Shown in pieces: positions 45,272 through 53,779 of a stretch of DNA of 64,000 nt. A model generated the notes under the pieces. The model was not told the DNA's origin and made no database searches. It worked only from the letters and a program-made list of their open reading frames with translations. The position numbers and the translations under genes are program-made. Where the stretch lies: positions 1 through 64,000 of the forward strand of contig JUEB01000011.1 of assembly GCA_000802095.1 (NCBI GenBank), given 5' to 3'. The DNA comes from Peptococcaceae bacterium BICA1-7 (GTDB taxonomy: Bacteria > Bacillota > Desulfotomaculia > Desulfotomaculales > Desulfocucumaceae). How positions within the stretch are numbered: the stretch's first letter is position 1; every line of letters starts with the position of its first letter.

Positions 45272-46426
45272 TTAGCCAGGAGCTTCAGGCGCCATTACTT
45301 CTTTTCGGTCTTTTGCGGCCACCATCAACCCGGCCACCCCCAGGGCGGCGGCGAATACCATTACCCACTGGTAGCCCCAGATGTTGGCGATAAGGCCCCC
45401 CAGAAAGGGTCCGATAACACCGCACAGATTAAGGGTGGATTGGAATATGCCGCTTGCCGTACCCTTGCTTTCGCCTGTCTGCAACACAAGTACCAGGGCA
45501 CCGACGTATAGGCAGGACCAGGCCACGCCCAGCATCATCTGGGCGATTACAGCCAGCCACAGGTGACTGGCGAATATGTAGGTGATGAAAACGAAGATGG
45601 ACAACACCTGCCCCAGGGCGAAAACCCGGACAGGATTGTAGTGTTCCAGGCGGCGCATGACAAGAAACTGCACGGCGAAGTTAAGACCGTAGAGCAGCCC
45701 GATCCAGGAATGGCTGATACCTATGCTGGTAAAGTATAGGGGAAGGATTATCCATACCGACGCCGCGCCCAGGTGGCGAAGGAAGATGGCTATGTAGATG
45801 CGCGACCCCCTACTGAATACCCTGGCTATACCGGGAAACCCTTTTTCCCCTGGCCTGGTCTTCTCCCGGGAAGGTATGGTCAGGGAGAGACAGAAGGCTA
45901 CAAGGCAGCACAATGCGCTTACCGCAAAGAGTTGGCTGAAGGCTGTAATCATAGCCCCGGCCAGTGACCCCACGATCCAACCCAGGGATCCCATGGAGCT
46001 GTACCGGCCCAGGTCGGCCCCGGAATCCGAGGCGAAGGCCACCATGGAGCTGATGGTGATGCCCAGAGCTATGCCAACGGCGGCCCGTACAATAATAAGG
46101 GTGTACAGGTTGTAGGCAAAGATTTGAGCGGCAAAGGCAATGGCGCAAAGAAACAGGCCCGCCCTGATAAAAACCATTCTCCCCTTGCGGTCCGACTGGC
46201 GGCCTGAGTATAGCGAAAAGAGCAGGTAGGTCCCACCGTAGGCCGCTCCGATTAGCCCAACCTGAAAATCCGAGGCGCCCAGCTGCGCTCCTAATAGAGG
46301 TATAAAAATCAAAGAACCCTGTATAGCCGAATTCACCAGAAGATTTATCCAGCTAACCGATGAAATTGGGTTGTTCAACAAGGTTAAAGCCTTCTTTCTA
46401 AAAGCCAATACCAAAATAACATACAC
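45272..46426 (-). CDS. Major facilitator superfamily transporter
   Basis: 384 residues with 12 predicted spans. The MFS loop 2-3 motif appears as GRQSDRKGRMVFIRAG, and the second half has a matching region (MRRLEHYNPVRVFALGQVLS). Multidrug or small-metabolite export is the common role, but no substrate signature is visible. The start is a GTG without a strong ribosome binding site, so the N-terminus may be shorter. No regulator is adjacent. Confidence 0.88.
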   Translation of the reverse strand: MYVILVLAFRKKALTLLNNPISSVSWINLLVNSAIQGSLIFIPLLGAQLGASDFQVGLIGAAYGGTYLLFSLYSGRQSDRKGRMVFIRAGLFLCAIAFAAQIFAYNLYTLIIVRAAVGIALGITISSMVAFASDSGADLGRYSSMGSLGWIVGSLAGAMITAFSQLFAVSALCCLVAFCLSLTIPSREKTRPGEKGFPGIARVFSRGSRIYIAIFLRHLGAASVWIILPLYFTSIGISHSWIGLLYGLNFAVQFLVMRRLEHYNPVRVFALGQVLSIFVFITYIFASHLWLAVIAQMMLGVAWSCLYVGALVLVLQTGESKGTASGIFQSTLNLCGVIGPFLGGLIANIWGYQWVMVFAAALGVAGLMVAAKDRKEVMAPEAPG

Positions 46427-46480
46427 TTTTACCAGCGGATTTCAATCCGTGCTTCCCGCTTAGAGTAGACTGCCGCAATA

Positions 46481-46876
46481 CTATTTGGCCTTTAATACAT
46501 ATCTTTTGATGAGATAAACCATTATTCTCAGTCCTAAATATATAGAGAATATTTCAATAAAGCCCCAAAGTCCATAGACGATGTCTTTGAACTCCATATT
46601 TCCCCTGCCTGTTATCTTCTGCTCAATTTCCAGTCCGAAAACCAGGACTATTAATACCGTAAATGTATAAATAAAGGAAAGCACAGAAATATTCCACCTG
46701 GCAATTCTTTTAAAAACCGCATTCGTAAATAAAAACAACAGTATTCCTATTCCCCCGACTACCCAGAAATGAAGATCCTTGTCATTTACATCCAGTTTGA
46801 AAAACTTTACCAGTTGAGAAATGTAGTCGTGCAGCCCGTTTATAACAAAAGCTATAACTCCTAATATTTCAGCCAT
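46481..46876 (-). CDS. Four-span membrane protein of unknown function
   Basis: 131 residues with about four hydrophobic spans (FWVVGGIGILLFLFTNAVF, ISVLSFIYTFTVLIVLVFGL, YGLWGFIEIFSIYLGLRIMV). GGGGAGGG lies 8 bases before the ATG. I do not recognise the family. It is upstream of the MFS gene on the same strand, 54 bases apart, so cotranscription is possible. Confidence 0.65.
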   Translation of the reverse strand: MAEILGVIAFVINGLHDYISQLVKFFKLDVNDKDLHFWVVGGIGILLFLFTNAVFKRIARWNISVLSFIYTFTVLIVLVFGLEIEQKITGRGNMEFKDIVYGLWGFIEIFSIYLGLRIMVYLIKRYVLKAK

Positions 46877-46918
46877 TATGCATCCCTCCCCAAAGGTCCT
46901 ATGGCAGGTTAATACCTT

Positions 46919-46963
46919 CCGCTCTATATTAGCAGAAAGGCATCCGGACTTCCAATAACTTAT
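46919..46963. repeat. RAYT element end remnant
   Basis: AGCATCCGGACTTCCAATAA-like sequence follows the right end of the RAYT element (18650-18690), including the preceding CTATATTA..CAGAAAG. The REP word itself is lost after CTTA. The rest of 46964-47085 has nothing recognisable. Confidence 0.7.
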
Positions 46964-47085
46964 CCGATACCACAGCCTTCTTGACAGGATGAATAGTTAG
47001 TGCTACGCTCGAACTATCCTGCAGTAATATTTTCCATTATAGACATATAACGGTTGTAGGCTACCAGAAAAAATGGGGTGATTGT

Positions 47086-47901
47086 GTGTGCGAATTCTGT
47101 ACCAGGCATGGTGAGGGCAAAAAGTGGTACGAGGTGATGAGGAATTATTCCACAGAGCTCTATGCGCAAAGTAACAGGGAACACTATGTAAAAGACTTTC
47201 TTGATACTATCAGCCAACGCTTTAAAGATTTTGACAAACTCAGCAGGATGAAGAAGAAAATGCCCCTGGCCTACCGCTTTGTCAGTAAACTGGCCACCAG
47301 AAGAATGAAACAGGAGCACTTTGGCCAGGTAGTTCCTCTTGAGGATGCGGAAATGATCATAGACATGGTCCACTCAGTAACAAGGGTTCCCTGTGTCTGT
47401 CGGGGATTATCCCGGGGCACATCAAACGCCCGCTATTGTTTTCTCCTGGGCATAGATCCCACCCACTACCTGGGATGCTTTTCCGACCTGGAGGACAGCC
47501 TGGAGACTCTTAAAGCACGGGAGGCAAAGGAATTTATCAGTAAATTTGACCGGGAGGGACTGGTTCACTCTATATGGACATTTAAAACCCCCTTCATTGG
47601 CGCGCTGTGCAATTGCGACCACGACTGTATGGCCTACAGGGCGCAGGTTACGGCAGACTTTTTTCAGCTTATGTTTAAAGCTGAATATGTGGCAAGCATT
47701 GATATCTACCAGTGCACAGGGTGCCGTAGCTGTCAGAAGCTCTGCCAGTTCGGAGCCATAGAATACTCTTCCTTCAACAAGAAGTGTATCATTAACTCAA
47801 TAAAATGTTACGGCTGCGGTGTCTGCCGGAACGCATGCCCGCAAAATGCCCTTTCCCTTCTGGACCGCAATAAACTTCCGGAACTGGCGGGGGTCTGGTA
47901 A
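47086..47901 (+). CDS. 4Fe-4S dicluster-type iron-sulfur protein
   Basis: 271 residues. The C-terminal part has two ferredoxin clusters (CTGCRSCQKLC and CYGCGVCRNACPQ). The N-terminal 180 residues hold more cysteines (MCEFCTRHG, VPCVCRG, CNCDHDC), suggesting a further metal site, as in hypothetical Fe-S proteins of anaerobic Firmicutes. No transmembrane segment. The GTG start has GGGGTGATT directly before it. It is followed after 2 bases by a second ferredoxin gene, so both form an operon. The redox partner is unknown. Confidence 0.8.
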   Translation: MCEFCTRHGEGKKWYEVMRNYSTELYAQSNREHYVKDFLDTISQRFKDFDKLSRMKKKMPLAYRFVSKLATRRMKQEHFGQVVPLEDAEMIIDMVHSVTRVPCVCRGLSRGTSNARYCFLLGIDPTHYLGCFSDLEDSLETLKAREAKEFISKFDREGLVHSIWTFKTPFIGALCNCDHDCMAYRAQVTADFFQLMFKAEYVASIDIYQCTGCRSCQKLCQFGAIEYSSFNKKCIINSIKCYGCGVCRNACPQNALSLLDRNKLPELAGVW

Positions 47902-47903
47902 TT

Positions 47904-48128
47904 ATGATTAAGATTGAGATCAACAGCTCAAAATGCCCTTATGCCCTTGGGTGCCTGAAATGCCTGGAGATATGCCCTTCCGGGGTATTACTTGTTTTAA
48001 CCACAGGCAATCCTTTTGCAAAAAAAGCTAAGGGGAGAATAAAGCCTGCGTTCATGAACCTTTGCTCGGGCTGCGGCAAATGTTCAGCCATCTGCTCAAA
48101 AGGAGCCATTACAATAGTACAGGTTTAA
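47904..48128 (+). CDS. Small 4Fe-4S ferredoxin-like protein
   Basis: 74 residues with two CxxC-type clusters, modified at the first: CPYALGCLKCLEICPSG and CSGCGKCSAICSKGAI. It is coupled to the preceding Fe-S protein (2-base gap). Immediately after its stop the sequence turns into a RAYT fragment, which separates it from a third cysteine-rich gene. Confidence 0.85.
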   Translation: MIKIEINSSKCPYALGCLKCLEICPSGVLLVLTTGNPFAKKAKGRIKPAFMNLCSGCGKCSAICSKGAITIVQV

Positions 48129-48186
48129 CCTTATAATCAAATAGTTTTTATCGGCATCTTCTCCAAGACAAATTCCCGGTTGTTAA
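48129..48186. repeat. RAYT gene fragment
   Basis: AATCAAATAGTTTTTATCGG and the following bases to AAATTCCCGGTTGTT match 18517-18575 inside the RAYT gene with few differences. It has replaced the upstream region of the next small gene. Confidence 0.75.
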
Positions 48187-48342
48187 ATGACGCAATGCCC
48201 CCTGGCCTATACTGACCCCTGTTCAAAATGCGCCCAGTATGGAAACTGCAGCCCAAGCCAGGCAGTCCAGAAAATAGCCGTCGTTGAAGACCTTTTACAA
48301 GAAATAAAGAAGATGATGCAGTCCCTGGCTGAAAAAAAGTAA
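48187..48342 (+). CDS. Small cysteine-rich protein
   Basis: 51 residues: TQCPLAYTDPCSKCAQYGNC followed by a coiled-coil helix (VVEDLLQEIKKMMQSLAEKK). The four cysteines (Cx7CxxCx5C) suggest a zinc or Fe-S site. It follows the two Fe-S genes on the same strand. It has no ribosome binding site, because a RAYT fragment directly precedes the ATG, so it may now be poorly expressed. Confidence 0.5.
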   Translation: MTQCPLAYTDPCSKCAQYGNCSPSQAVQKIAVVEDLLQEIKKMMQSLAEKK

Positions 48343-48348
48343 AAATTC

Positions 48349-48375
48349 TCTTGGCACCGGTAACCGGTACCATTT
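48349..48375. repeat. REP-like word
   Basis: GGCACCGGTAACCGGTACC, an inverted repeat of the RAYT end family, lies between the cysteine-rich gene and the convergent PurF-like gene. Confidence 0.6.
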
Positions 48376-48380
48376 GACCC

Positions 48381-49781
48381 TTATTCTTTTCCATTCCAGC
48401 AATATGTACAAATTTTGTCCGCGCCTATACCGATTGCGTCAACCATACTATGAATGTTTTGGTATTTCAGCGTTGAAAAGTTGAGTCGCTTGCTGATGCA
48501 CTCCACCATACAATTGTACTGTTCAGTTGCCGGGTCACAATATGCGTCAAGAGACTCCGGTTCTTTTCCTTCAAGTTCGATAATGGCTTGTCTTGCTGCA
48601 AGATCCATGACGGACCGGGACGTTGAGAAGTTTAGGTATTTACAGCCGCATACCAGAGGTGGGCAGGCTGAGCGAATATGAATTTCACGGGCATTGCATT
48701 TATATAACAGTTCGACAGTCTCTCTCATCTGTGTGCCGCGAACAATGGAATCATCGCAAAAGAGCAGGCGTTTACCAGAAACCAGTTCAGGAATAGGCAT
48801 CAATTTCATTCTTGCAACAAGATTTCTTATCCCCTGATCCTGAGGCATAAAACTTCTTGCCCAGGTTGGAGTATATTTTACGAAAGGGCGGCCGAAGGGC
48901 ACCTTGGATTGGTTTGAGTAACCGATAGCATGTCCGACACCGGAGTCAGGTATGCCGGCAACCATATCGATTTCTACATTGTCATTTTTAGCCATGGTTT
49001 CACCATTTCTATAACGCATCACCTCAACGTTCATTCCTTCATAGGTTGAGGATGGATAACCGTAATAGACCCATAAAAAAGCACAAATCTGCATTTTTTC
49101 CCTAGGCGGCGCAACTTTTTCAATATCTTCGGGAGTAATAAGGATGATTTCTCCGGGGCCAAGTTCATAGTTGAACATGTAACCGAGGTTTGTAAGAGTA
49201 CAGGATTCAAAGGAAACGCAGTAAGCATCTTCTTTCTTGCCCACTATCAAAGGAGTTCTGCCCAGTTTATCTCTTGAAGCATAAATCCCTTGCGGTGTTA
49301 AAAGCAGAATCGAACAGGATCCCTGAATCAACTCCTGGGCTTTTAACAAACCCTCCTTAAAAGATTCTTCCTGGTCGATAATTACAGAAACAAGCTCTGT
49401 AGGGCTAATGGCGCCCCTATTCGTTTCTAGAAAATGAATACTTGGATTGGCGAATGCTTTGTCGACAATTTCATCCAAATTATTGATTTTCCCTACTGTA
49501 CTGATCGCATAGTTACCCAGGTGTGACCGCACAGTCAAAGGCTGAGGTTCTGTATCGCTTATGCACCCAATACCCATATTGCCTTTTATTTTTGGCAGCT
49601 CAGATTCAAATTTTGCTCTAAACTGAGTATTTTCAATATTATGGATTGACCTGTTAAATTTATTTCCGCTCCAGATTGCCATTCCCCCCCGGCTAGTTCC
49701 CAGGTGAGAATGGTAATCTGTACCAAAATACACATCCATTACACAATCATTCTTTGAAACAACACCAAAAAATCCACCCAC
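48381..49781 (-). CDS. PurF-like protein lacking the glutaminase cysteine
   Basis: 466 residues homologous to glutamine PRPP amidotransferase along its whole length: an Ntn-hydrolase half (HSHLGTSRGGMAI, GSCSILLLTPQGIYASRDKL) and a phosphoribosyltransferase half with PRPP loop LLFCDDSIVRGTQMRETV. The canonical start MCGxFG, whose cysteine is the nucleophile, is replaced by MGGFFG, so glutaminase activity should be lost. A cysteine pair at the end (KICTYCWNGKE) could bind iron-sulfur or zinc. I prefer GTG 49781, 10 bases after AAGGAG; GTG 49802 is an alternative. No other pur genes are near, which argues for a specialised role. Confidence 0.8.
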   Translation of the reverse strand: MGGFFGVVSKNDCVMDVYFGTDYHSHLGTSRGGMAIWSGNKFNRSIHNIENTQFRAKFESELPKIKGNMGIGCISDTEPQPLTVRSHLGNYAISTVGKINNLDEIVDKAFANPSIHFLETNRGAISPTELVSVIIDQEESFKEGLLKAQELIQGSCSILLLTPQGIYASRDKLGRTPLIVGKKEDAYCVSFESCTLTNLGYMFNYELGPGEIILITPEDIEKVAPPREKMQICAFLWVYYGYPSSTYEGMNVEVMRYRNGETMAKNDNVEIDMVAGIPDSGVGHAIGYSNQSKVPFGRPFVKYTPTWARSFMPQDQGIRNLVARMKLMPIPELVSGKRLLFCDDSIVRGTQMRETVELLYKCNAREIHIRSACPPLVCGCKYLNFSTSRSVMDLAARQAIIELEGKEPESLDAYCDPATEQYNCMVECISKRLNFSTLKYQNIHSMVDAIGIGADKICTYCWNGKE

Positions 49782-50012
49782 AGCCTCAACACTCCTTACC
49801 ACGTATTAAATTAATATATTTTATCGACATATGTAGAATTGAATTATGAGATCGTCCTAAATATAATAACATTACTAGAATTACATTTTTAAAATGATAT
49901 TGCAACAATATTTTATAACTATTTATCAAAAATACTATAAATAGCAATACTTTTAGCTCCCCTGGAAGTGTTGTCCTACCCATAACAAAAAGATCGCAGG
50001 ATAATATACGTC

Positions 50013-50053
50013 CAAAAGCAAAAGCCGAACGTCTCAATAATGGACGTTCGGCC
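50013..50053 (-). terminator. Terminator of the AraC-GyrI gene
   Basis: GCCGAACGTC (50024-50033) pairs perfectly with GACGTTCGGC (50043-50052); on the minus strand TTTTGCTTTTGG follows. From 49803 to 50012 the sequence is AT-rich with no gene I can support. Confidence 0.75.
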
Positions 50054-50206
50054 CAAACCCTTGCCATTACGGCACTTTTGGTACTGAGGGCTAACGCTAG
50101 CTTATCCGCACATCTCCCACTAACATCGAATCACAGTACAAATATATAGAATAACTGCGCGCATAAGAGAGCCGTCCCTCCGTTCCCCTTCCGGGATATC
50201 AGTCAT

Positions 50207-51205
50207 TTATACTGGCTTTACCGGAATGCAGATATCCACTATGGCCTTACCTTCGCAATGGGTATTGGGGTCGTTATGGTACATCTCAAAACTGGGCCGA
50301 TCATCCGGCAAATAACCGCTCTCCGGCAACCAGGCGCCAAAAACCCAATCCCAGGCTTCCTGGTATTCTTTTTCTCCCAACTCAAACCTGGCCAGTGCGT
50401 ATCTGCCGGCTGGGATGAGCAATTTTCCGACCTCCCCTTCCACAGCTGTGTCCGAGGGCACCGTGATGCAAACACTGACCCGGAGCTTTTCATCCTCAGT
50501 CACCTCAGGGTTGTCGTGGTACACTATAATAGATTTGGTTGCCGGAAAGTTGATCAGGTTTCGGGGGCCTGCCCACTGGAACAATTGCTTGTACAAGCGC
50601 TCAAACAGTTGGCCGTCACCCTTGTAGGGTCCCACATAACGCACATATGCCAGGGTCATCTCCGCCAATTCCTTTACTTCAACTATCCTAGTCTGGTTTT
50701 CCATGACGCACCTCCACAATTGAGTGTTATTGATATACTCAATATAAACCAGGGAGGCGGGAGGTTCTTCTCCTGTGTTGCTTTTCATTTTTCCCAGATT
50801 GCTATAGTCGCAGTCTTTGCGGTTGCGCCAGTCGGTTGCGGAAACTCCAAAGTTCTTTTTAAAGCTTTTGGCGAAGGAGGATGAATTGGCAAAACCGCAT
50901 TCCAGGGCAATGTCGGTCACCGGCTTGTCAGGTTCATTCAACAATAACGTCGCGCTTTTTTCCAGGCGCAGCCGCTGGATAAACTGAAACAGTGTCTCCC
51001 CGGAATAGGTATAGAATATGCGGTGGAAATGAAATTTGGAAAAGCCGGCTTTGTAGGCCAGCTCATCCAGAGTAAAATTGCGATCAATGTTTTTTTCTAT
51101 ATAATCCACTACTTCATTAATCCCTGACAGGTACTGCTCCCGCAATTGTTTTCTCCATACATAGCCTGCTTTTTGCATGGTAGGCATTTCCTCCAAATCT
51201 CCCAT
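50207..51205 (-). CDS. AraC-type regulator with GyrI-like effector domain
   Basis: 332 residues: AraC double HTH (YIEKNIDRNFTLDELAYKAG, SKFHFHRIFYTYSGETLFQF, DIALECGFANSSSFAKSFKK) followed from about residue 170 by a GyrI/SOUL-like ligand-binding domain (VKELAEMTLAYVRYVGPYKG, ending VDICIPVKPV), as in Rob/BmrR-like drug-responsive regulators. The frame is open upstream into a truncated IS3 transposase, giving a 511-codon in-frame fusion (to 51742). The ATG at 51205 follows AGAGGG by 10 bases; ATG 51178, after GGAGG, is also possible. Confidence 0.82.
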   Translation of the reverse strand: MGDLEEMPTMQKAGYVWRKQLREQYLSGINEVVDYIEKNIDRNFTLDELAYKAGFSKFHFHRIFYTYSGETLFQFIQRLRLEKSATLLLNEPDKPVTDIALECGFANSSSFAKSFKKNFGVSATDWRNRKDCDYSNLGKMKSNTGEEPPASLVYIEYINNTQLWRCVMENQTRIVEVKELAEMTLAYVRYVGPYKGDGQLFERLYKQLFQWAGPRNLINFPATKSIIVYHDNPEVTEDEKLRVSVCITVPSDTAVEGEVGKLLIPAGRYALARFELGEKEYQEAWDWVFGAWLPESGYLPDDRPSFEMYHNDPNTHCEGKAIVDICIPVKPV

Positions 51206-51224
51206 TGGAACACTTCCCTCTTGA

Positions 51225-51742
51225 AAATCCACGATACACCGGCTGCACCAGTCAATAATTACAAACAGATACATGAAGCCTTTTTCCATTCGAATATATG
51301 TAATATCTACGCCCCAGACCTGGTCTGGATGGTCAATGGTCAGGTTCCTCAGTAGATAAGGCCGAACATACTGGGCGTGAAACCGCTTACTTAGATTGGG
51401 TTTAGGATAAATGGTGTAAATCCCCATCTCTCGCATCATTCGGCGTACTTTTTTCCTGTTAATCAGTAGATAATCATCCCGTCTCAGAATCCGTGTGATG
51501 GTTCGATAACCCCAGGTGGGGTGAGCCGTGTGGATTTCATCGATCCGGCGCATCACAAATAAATCCTCATCAGAGATGGGCTTCTGTTCAGGGGGCTGGC
51601 GGTATACGCTGGTGCGATTGATGTTTAATAATTCAGCCTGACGCTTGACGCTGATGTGGGGATTATTTCGCTCAACGAAATCTTTTCTTCCAGTCTGGTC
51701 CGACAATTTCTTCAGATTTTTTTTTGAGCCAGTCCACCTCAT
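51225..51742 (-). pseudogene. Truncated IS3-family transposase OrfB
   Basis: About 172 codons: HTH_21 region (ISVKRQAELLNINRTSVYRQ, HPTWGYRTITRILRRDDYLL) and the first strand of the rve integrase core (QVWGVDITYIRMEKGFMYLF) with the first catalytic aspartate. The second aspartate and the glutamate are absent, so it cannot transpose. Confidence 0.85.
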
Positions 51743-51995
51743 AGGTGAGCTGACCGACTTTACGCTCTAACTGAGCCACTCTTTCATTCTTTTCGTCCAG
51801 TTCCCTTTCTGCTAAGGAGGGACCTTTCTTAAATATCTCGGCAGCTCGTTCCAAAAACTCGCTTTTCCAGCGGCTGATCACCACCGGGCTTATGCCATAC
51901 TTAGCGGCGATTTCGTTGACTGTGGAGGCTTCCTGCAGCACCTCCAGGACTACCTTGCTTTTAAATTCGGCTGAATATTGGTCTCGTTTTTTCAT
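51672..51995 (-). CDS. IS3-family transposase OrfA
   Basis: 107 residues, nearly identical to the OrfA at 17187-17510 (a few substitutions, such as MKKRDQYSAEF for MKKRNQYSAEF). HTH plus coiled coil. The start is the ATG at 51995, equivalent to the other copy; the frame extends 13 codons into the IS end. Confidence 0.9.
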   Translation of the reverse strand: MKKRDQYSAEFKSKVVLEVLQEASTVNEIAAKYGISPVVISRWKSEFLERAAEIFKKGPSLAERELDEKNERVAQLERKVGQLTYEVDWLKKKSEEIVGPDWKKRFR

Positions 51996-52206
51996 GATTC
52001 CAGTATAACTTACTTTTTTAATTTTGTGTCTCACTCTATGGGAGCATTATAGTTCACTGGGGAAAACAATAGAATTTTACCATTTTAACTCCTTCTTGAT
52101 TTTCAAATATTTTTACTCATTATAATCATGTAAACCGGTATTATCAATGAGAACTGATTTTCAAAAGGTATACCCAGAAAACTAGGAGATGAAAAGGCCA
52201 GCCCAA

Positions 52207-52240
52207 TATAAAAAGACCGCAGGATAATTCCTACGGCTTT
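52207..52240 (-). terminator. Terminator of the tRNA-Leu unit
   Basis: CCGCAGGA (52217-52224) pairs with TCCTACGG (52229-52236, one G-U); on the minus strand CTTTTTATA follows. Confidence 0.75.
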
Positions 52241-52245
52241 TATTG

Positions 52246-52302
52246 TGGTGTCGGAGGCGGGACTTGAACCCGCACCCTCTCGGATACGCCCCTCAAGTGT
52301 AT
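52246..52302 (-). other. 3' half of tRNA-Leu(GAG), candidate attachment site
   Basis: On the minus strand the sequence has the anticodon arm ATACAC-TTGAGGG-GCGTAT (anticodon GAG), a variable arm CC-GAGA-GG, T arm GCGGG-TTCAAGT-CCCGC, acceptor strand CTCCGAC, discriminator A and encoded CCA. The partner strand GTCGGAG and the D arm are absent upstream. This is what remains when an element integrates into the anticodon region of a tRNA: the displaced 3' half plus the original terminator. The intact tRNA should lie at the other end of the island, right of the window. Confidence 0.75.
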
Positions 52303-52346
52303 GAGTTGAAAAATGGATCCGTTCCGATCGCTATAACCTTTATCCC

Positions 52347-52526
52347 TCAAGGAATTTCACGATTTTGACACCGCGTATTTCCTGCGCTCATTGCGTACAT
52401 CACCATGATTTTTTCCACAAAGTTTTCTCCAAAGAATGTATGCGGTAAAGGTTGTACGCTAATCACTAATTCTCCATCATAAGTTAAAATCCTTTTTAGA
52501 TGTACCTCCCCAACCTTTTCATTGAA
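52347..52526 (-). pseudogene. C-terminal gene remnant next to the tRNA fragment
   Basis: A 59-codon frame without start codon: FNEKVGEVHLKRILTYDGEL and then FGENFVEKIMVMYAMSAG. The first part has some likeness to the C-terminal strand region of large serine recombinases, but I cannot assign it. Being next to the candidate attachment site it may be part of a lost integrase gene. Confidence 0.3.
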
Positions 52527-52624
52527 TCAAACAATGGTAATTATGTGAAAATATCTATTGGGCTTTGAAAAGGTTAAAGAGTAGTCTGGAAAAGCTCATA
52601 AAACAAATAAAGACCTATGTCATC

Positions 52625-52921
52625 CTATATCTGATATGGTAATCCAAATTTTTTAATTTTGTACATAAGTCTACGTTTTTGAATTACCGCAAACAAATCT
52701 TTAAATTTTTTTATCTGTTCCCTTAAATCGGAAAGCGAGAAAGCATTTAGACCATTTTCTTTACATGCAAATATATGCCGTTCGTTCCCTCTAATGCTTA
52801 GAGGTAATTGCTCGTATAGCTTTGAACCTATCATATAATCTAATATCTTAATGTTGACTTGATCAAATGGTACAGATAGGATAAATTCAAACGTGTCATC
52901 AATAGTTTTTTGGTTTTCCAT
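52625..52921 (-). CDS. Hypothetical protein at the island edge
   Basis: 98 residues from ATG 52921 (TTG 52942 would add 7). Start ENQKTIDDTFEFILSVPFDQ, end RRLMYKIKKFGLPYQI; helical, no membrane segment, no recognised family. No strong ribosome binding site. It is divergent from, and close to, the membrane protein gene of the peptide operon, so it could be a regulator or partner of it. Confidence 0.45.
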   Translation of the reverse strand: MENQKTIDDTFEFILSVPFDQVNIKILDYMIGSKLYEQLPLSIRGNERHIFACKENGLNAFSLSDLREQIKKFKDLFAVIQKRRLMYKIKKFGLPYQI

Positions 52922-52967
52922 ACTAGGGGTATTGATTGCCAATTCTCAGCATCTACCACCAGATATT

Positions 52968-53777
52968 ATGGCCAAACTTTGTCTATATCTAATATTCGTA
53001 TTTTCATTTCTACTAATCCTATTCTATGGATATATTATTGTACTACAATTAAAAAAGTATATGAATGAAAGAAAACAAAAGGACGGGGAACTAGAACTAT
53101 TTAAAGCCATCCCAAGTTTTATCCACTTTAGAAGGAGGATAGATCATTTTATTGTTTTGAAAAATGGCGATGGACGTCTAAACTGGACATTTGACATAGA
53201 AAAGAATACTGAAAACCCTATAAGCTATATGAATATACCCATATTATGCGAACATCTTCGCGGAGAAATGAACCCTAGTGTAAAGTCGATTATAATCGAG
53301 AAGCTAATGGTGAATAATGATGTATATGATGTTACATATTTACCTCAATTCATAAGATATCCCTTTAATGAAAATATATCTTCTTGCAGACCAACCGAAA
53401 TTGGATGCATTAGAACCCCTGTTAATTTACCAAAAGGAAAATCTAAAGCAAGTATTAAATTTACGTTATTATTGAAAAACGTATTTTCTGAGGCCGAAAT
53501 CAAAGAATTTGTTGTGGTTGATATTCCATATATCACTGAAAAACTTACTGTAGTTGTGACTCACGAGTCTGATTCGTGCAAAATAATACCCGTATATAAC
53601 AACGGTCACCTCATTGATGCATACAGCGATCATAATCTTAATATTGATATGGATGAAGTTGCTGAACAAAATAAGAATATTAAATCCAGCAACGGCACTA
53701 TTGTTTGGAAAACTGGCTTACCAAAACTAGGCTACAGCTATCAAATTAATTTTCAGGTAAAGTCAGGAGGTGAATAG
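52968..53777 (+). CDS. Single-TM membrane protein of the peptide operon
   Basis: 269 residues from the first ATG. One N-terminal membrane helix (LYLIFVFSFLLILFYGYIIV) is followed by a basic stretch (LKKYMNERKQKDG) and a 230-residue soluble domain, rich in beta strands (LKNGDGRLNWTFDIEKNTEN, IKFTLLLKNVFSEAEIKEFV, VVVTHESDSCKIIPVYNNGH), ending in YQINFQVKSGGE. I recognise no family. The start is uncertain: TTG 52932 after AGGGG, and GTG 52893, also stay in frame. Its stop overlaps the start region of the first glycine-tail peptide, whose ribosome binding site lies within this gene, so the two are translationally coupled. Confidence 0.65.
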   Translation: MAKLCLYLIFVFSFLLILFYGYIIVLQLKKYMNERKQKDGELELFKAIPSFIHFRRRIDHFIVLKNGDGRLNWTFDIEKNTENPISYMNIPILCEHLRGEMNPSVKSIIIEKLMVNNDVYDVTYLPQFIRYPFNENISSCRPTEIGCIRTPVNLPKGKSKASIKFTLLLKNVFSEAEIKEFVVVDIPYITEKLTVVVTHESDSCKIIPVYNNGHLIDAYSDHNLNIDMDEVAEQNKNIKSSNGTIVWKTGLPKLGYSYQINFQVKSGGE

Positions 53778-53779
53778 TG

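Larger units (their letters stand above)
51225..52046 (-). mobile_element. IS3-family insertion sequence remnant, copy 2
   Basis: Same IS as at 17.1 kb. Its left end (TGCTCCCATAGAGTGAGACA, reading inward) is at 52046. orfA is intact; orfB runs undeleted to CSRCIVDF and then passes straight into the AraC-GyrI gene at 51225. No right end is present. Confidence 0.85.

Noticed and set aside
11965-52302. A single 40-kb island between the two tRNA-Leu end copies
   Set aside because: The interval contains ger, arsenic and metabolic operons that look native, and both fragments have the same displaced-half geometry rather than left and right ends of one element.
52246-52345. Complete tRNA-Leu gene
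   Set aside because: No 5' acceptor strand GTCGGAG and no D arm upstream of the anticodon stem.
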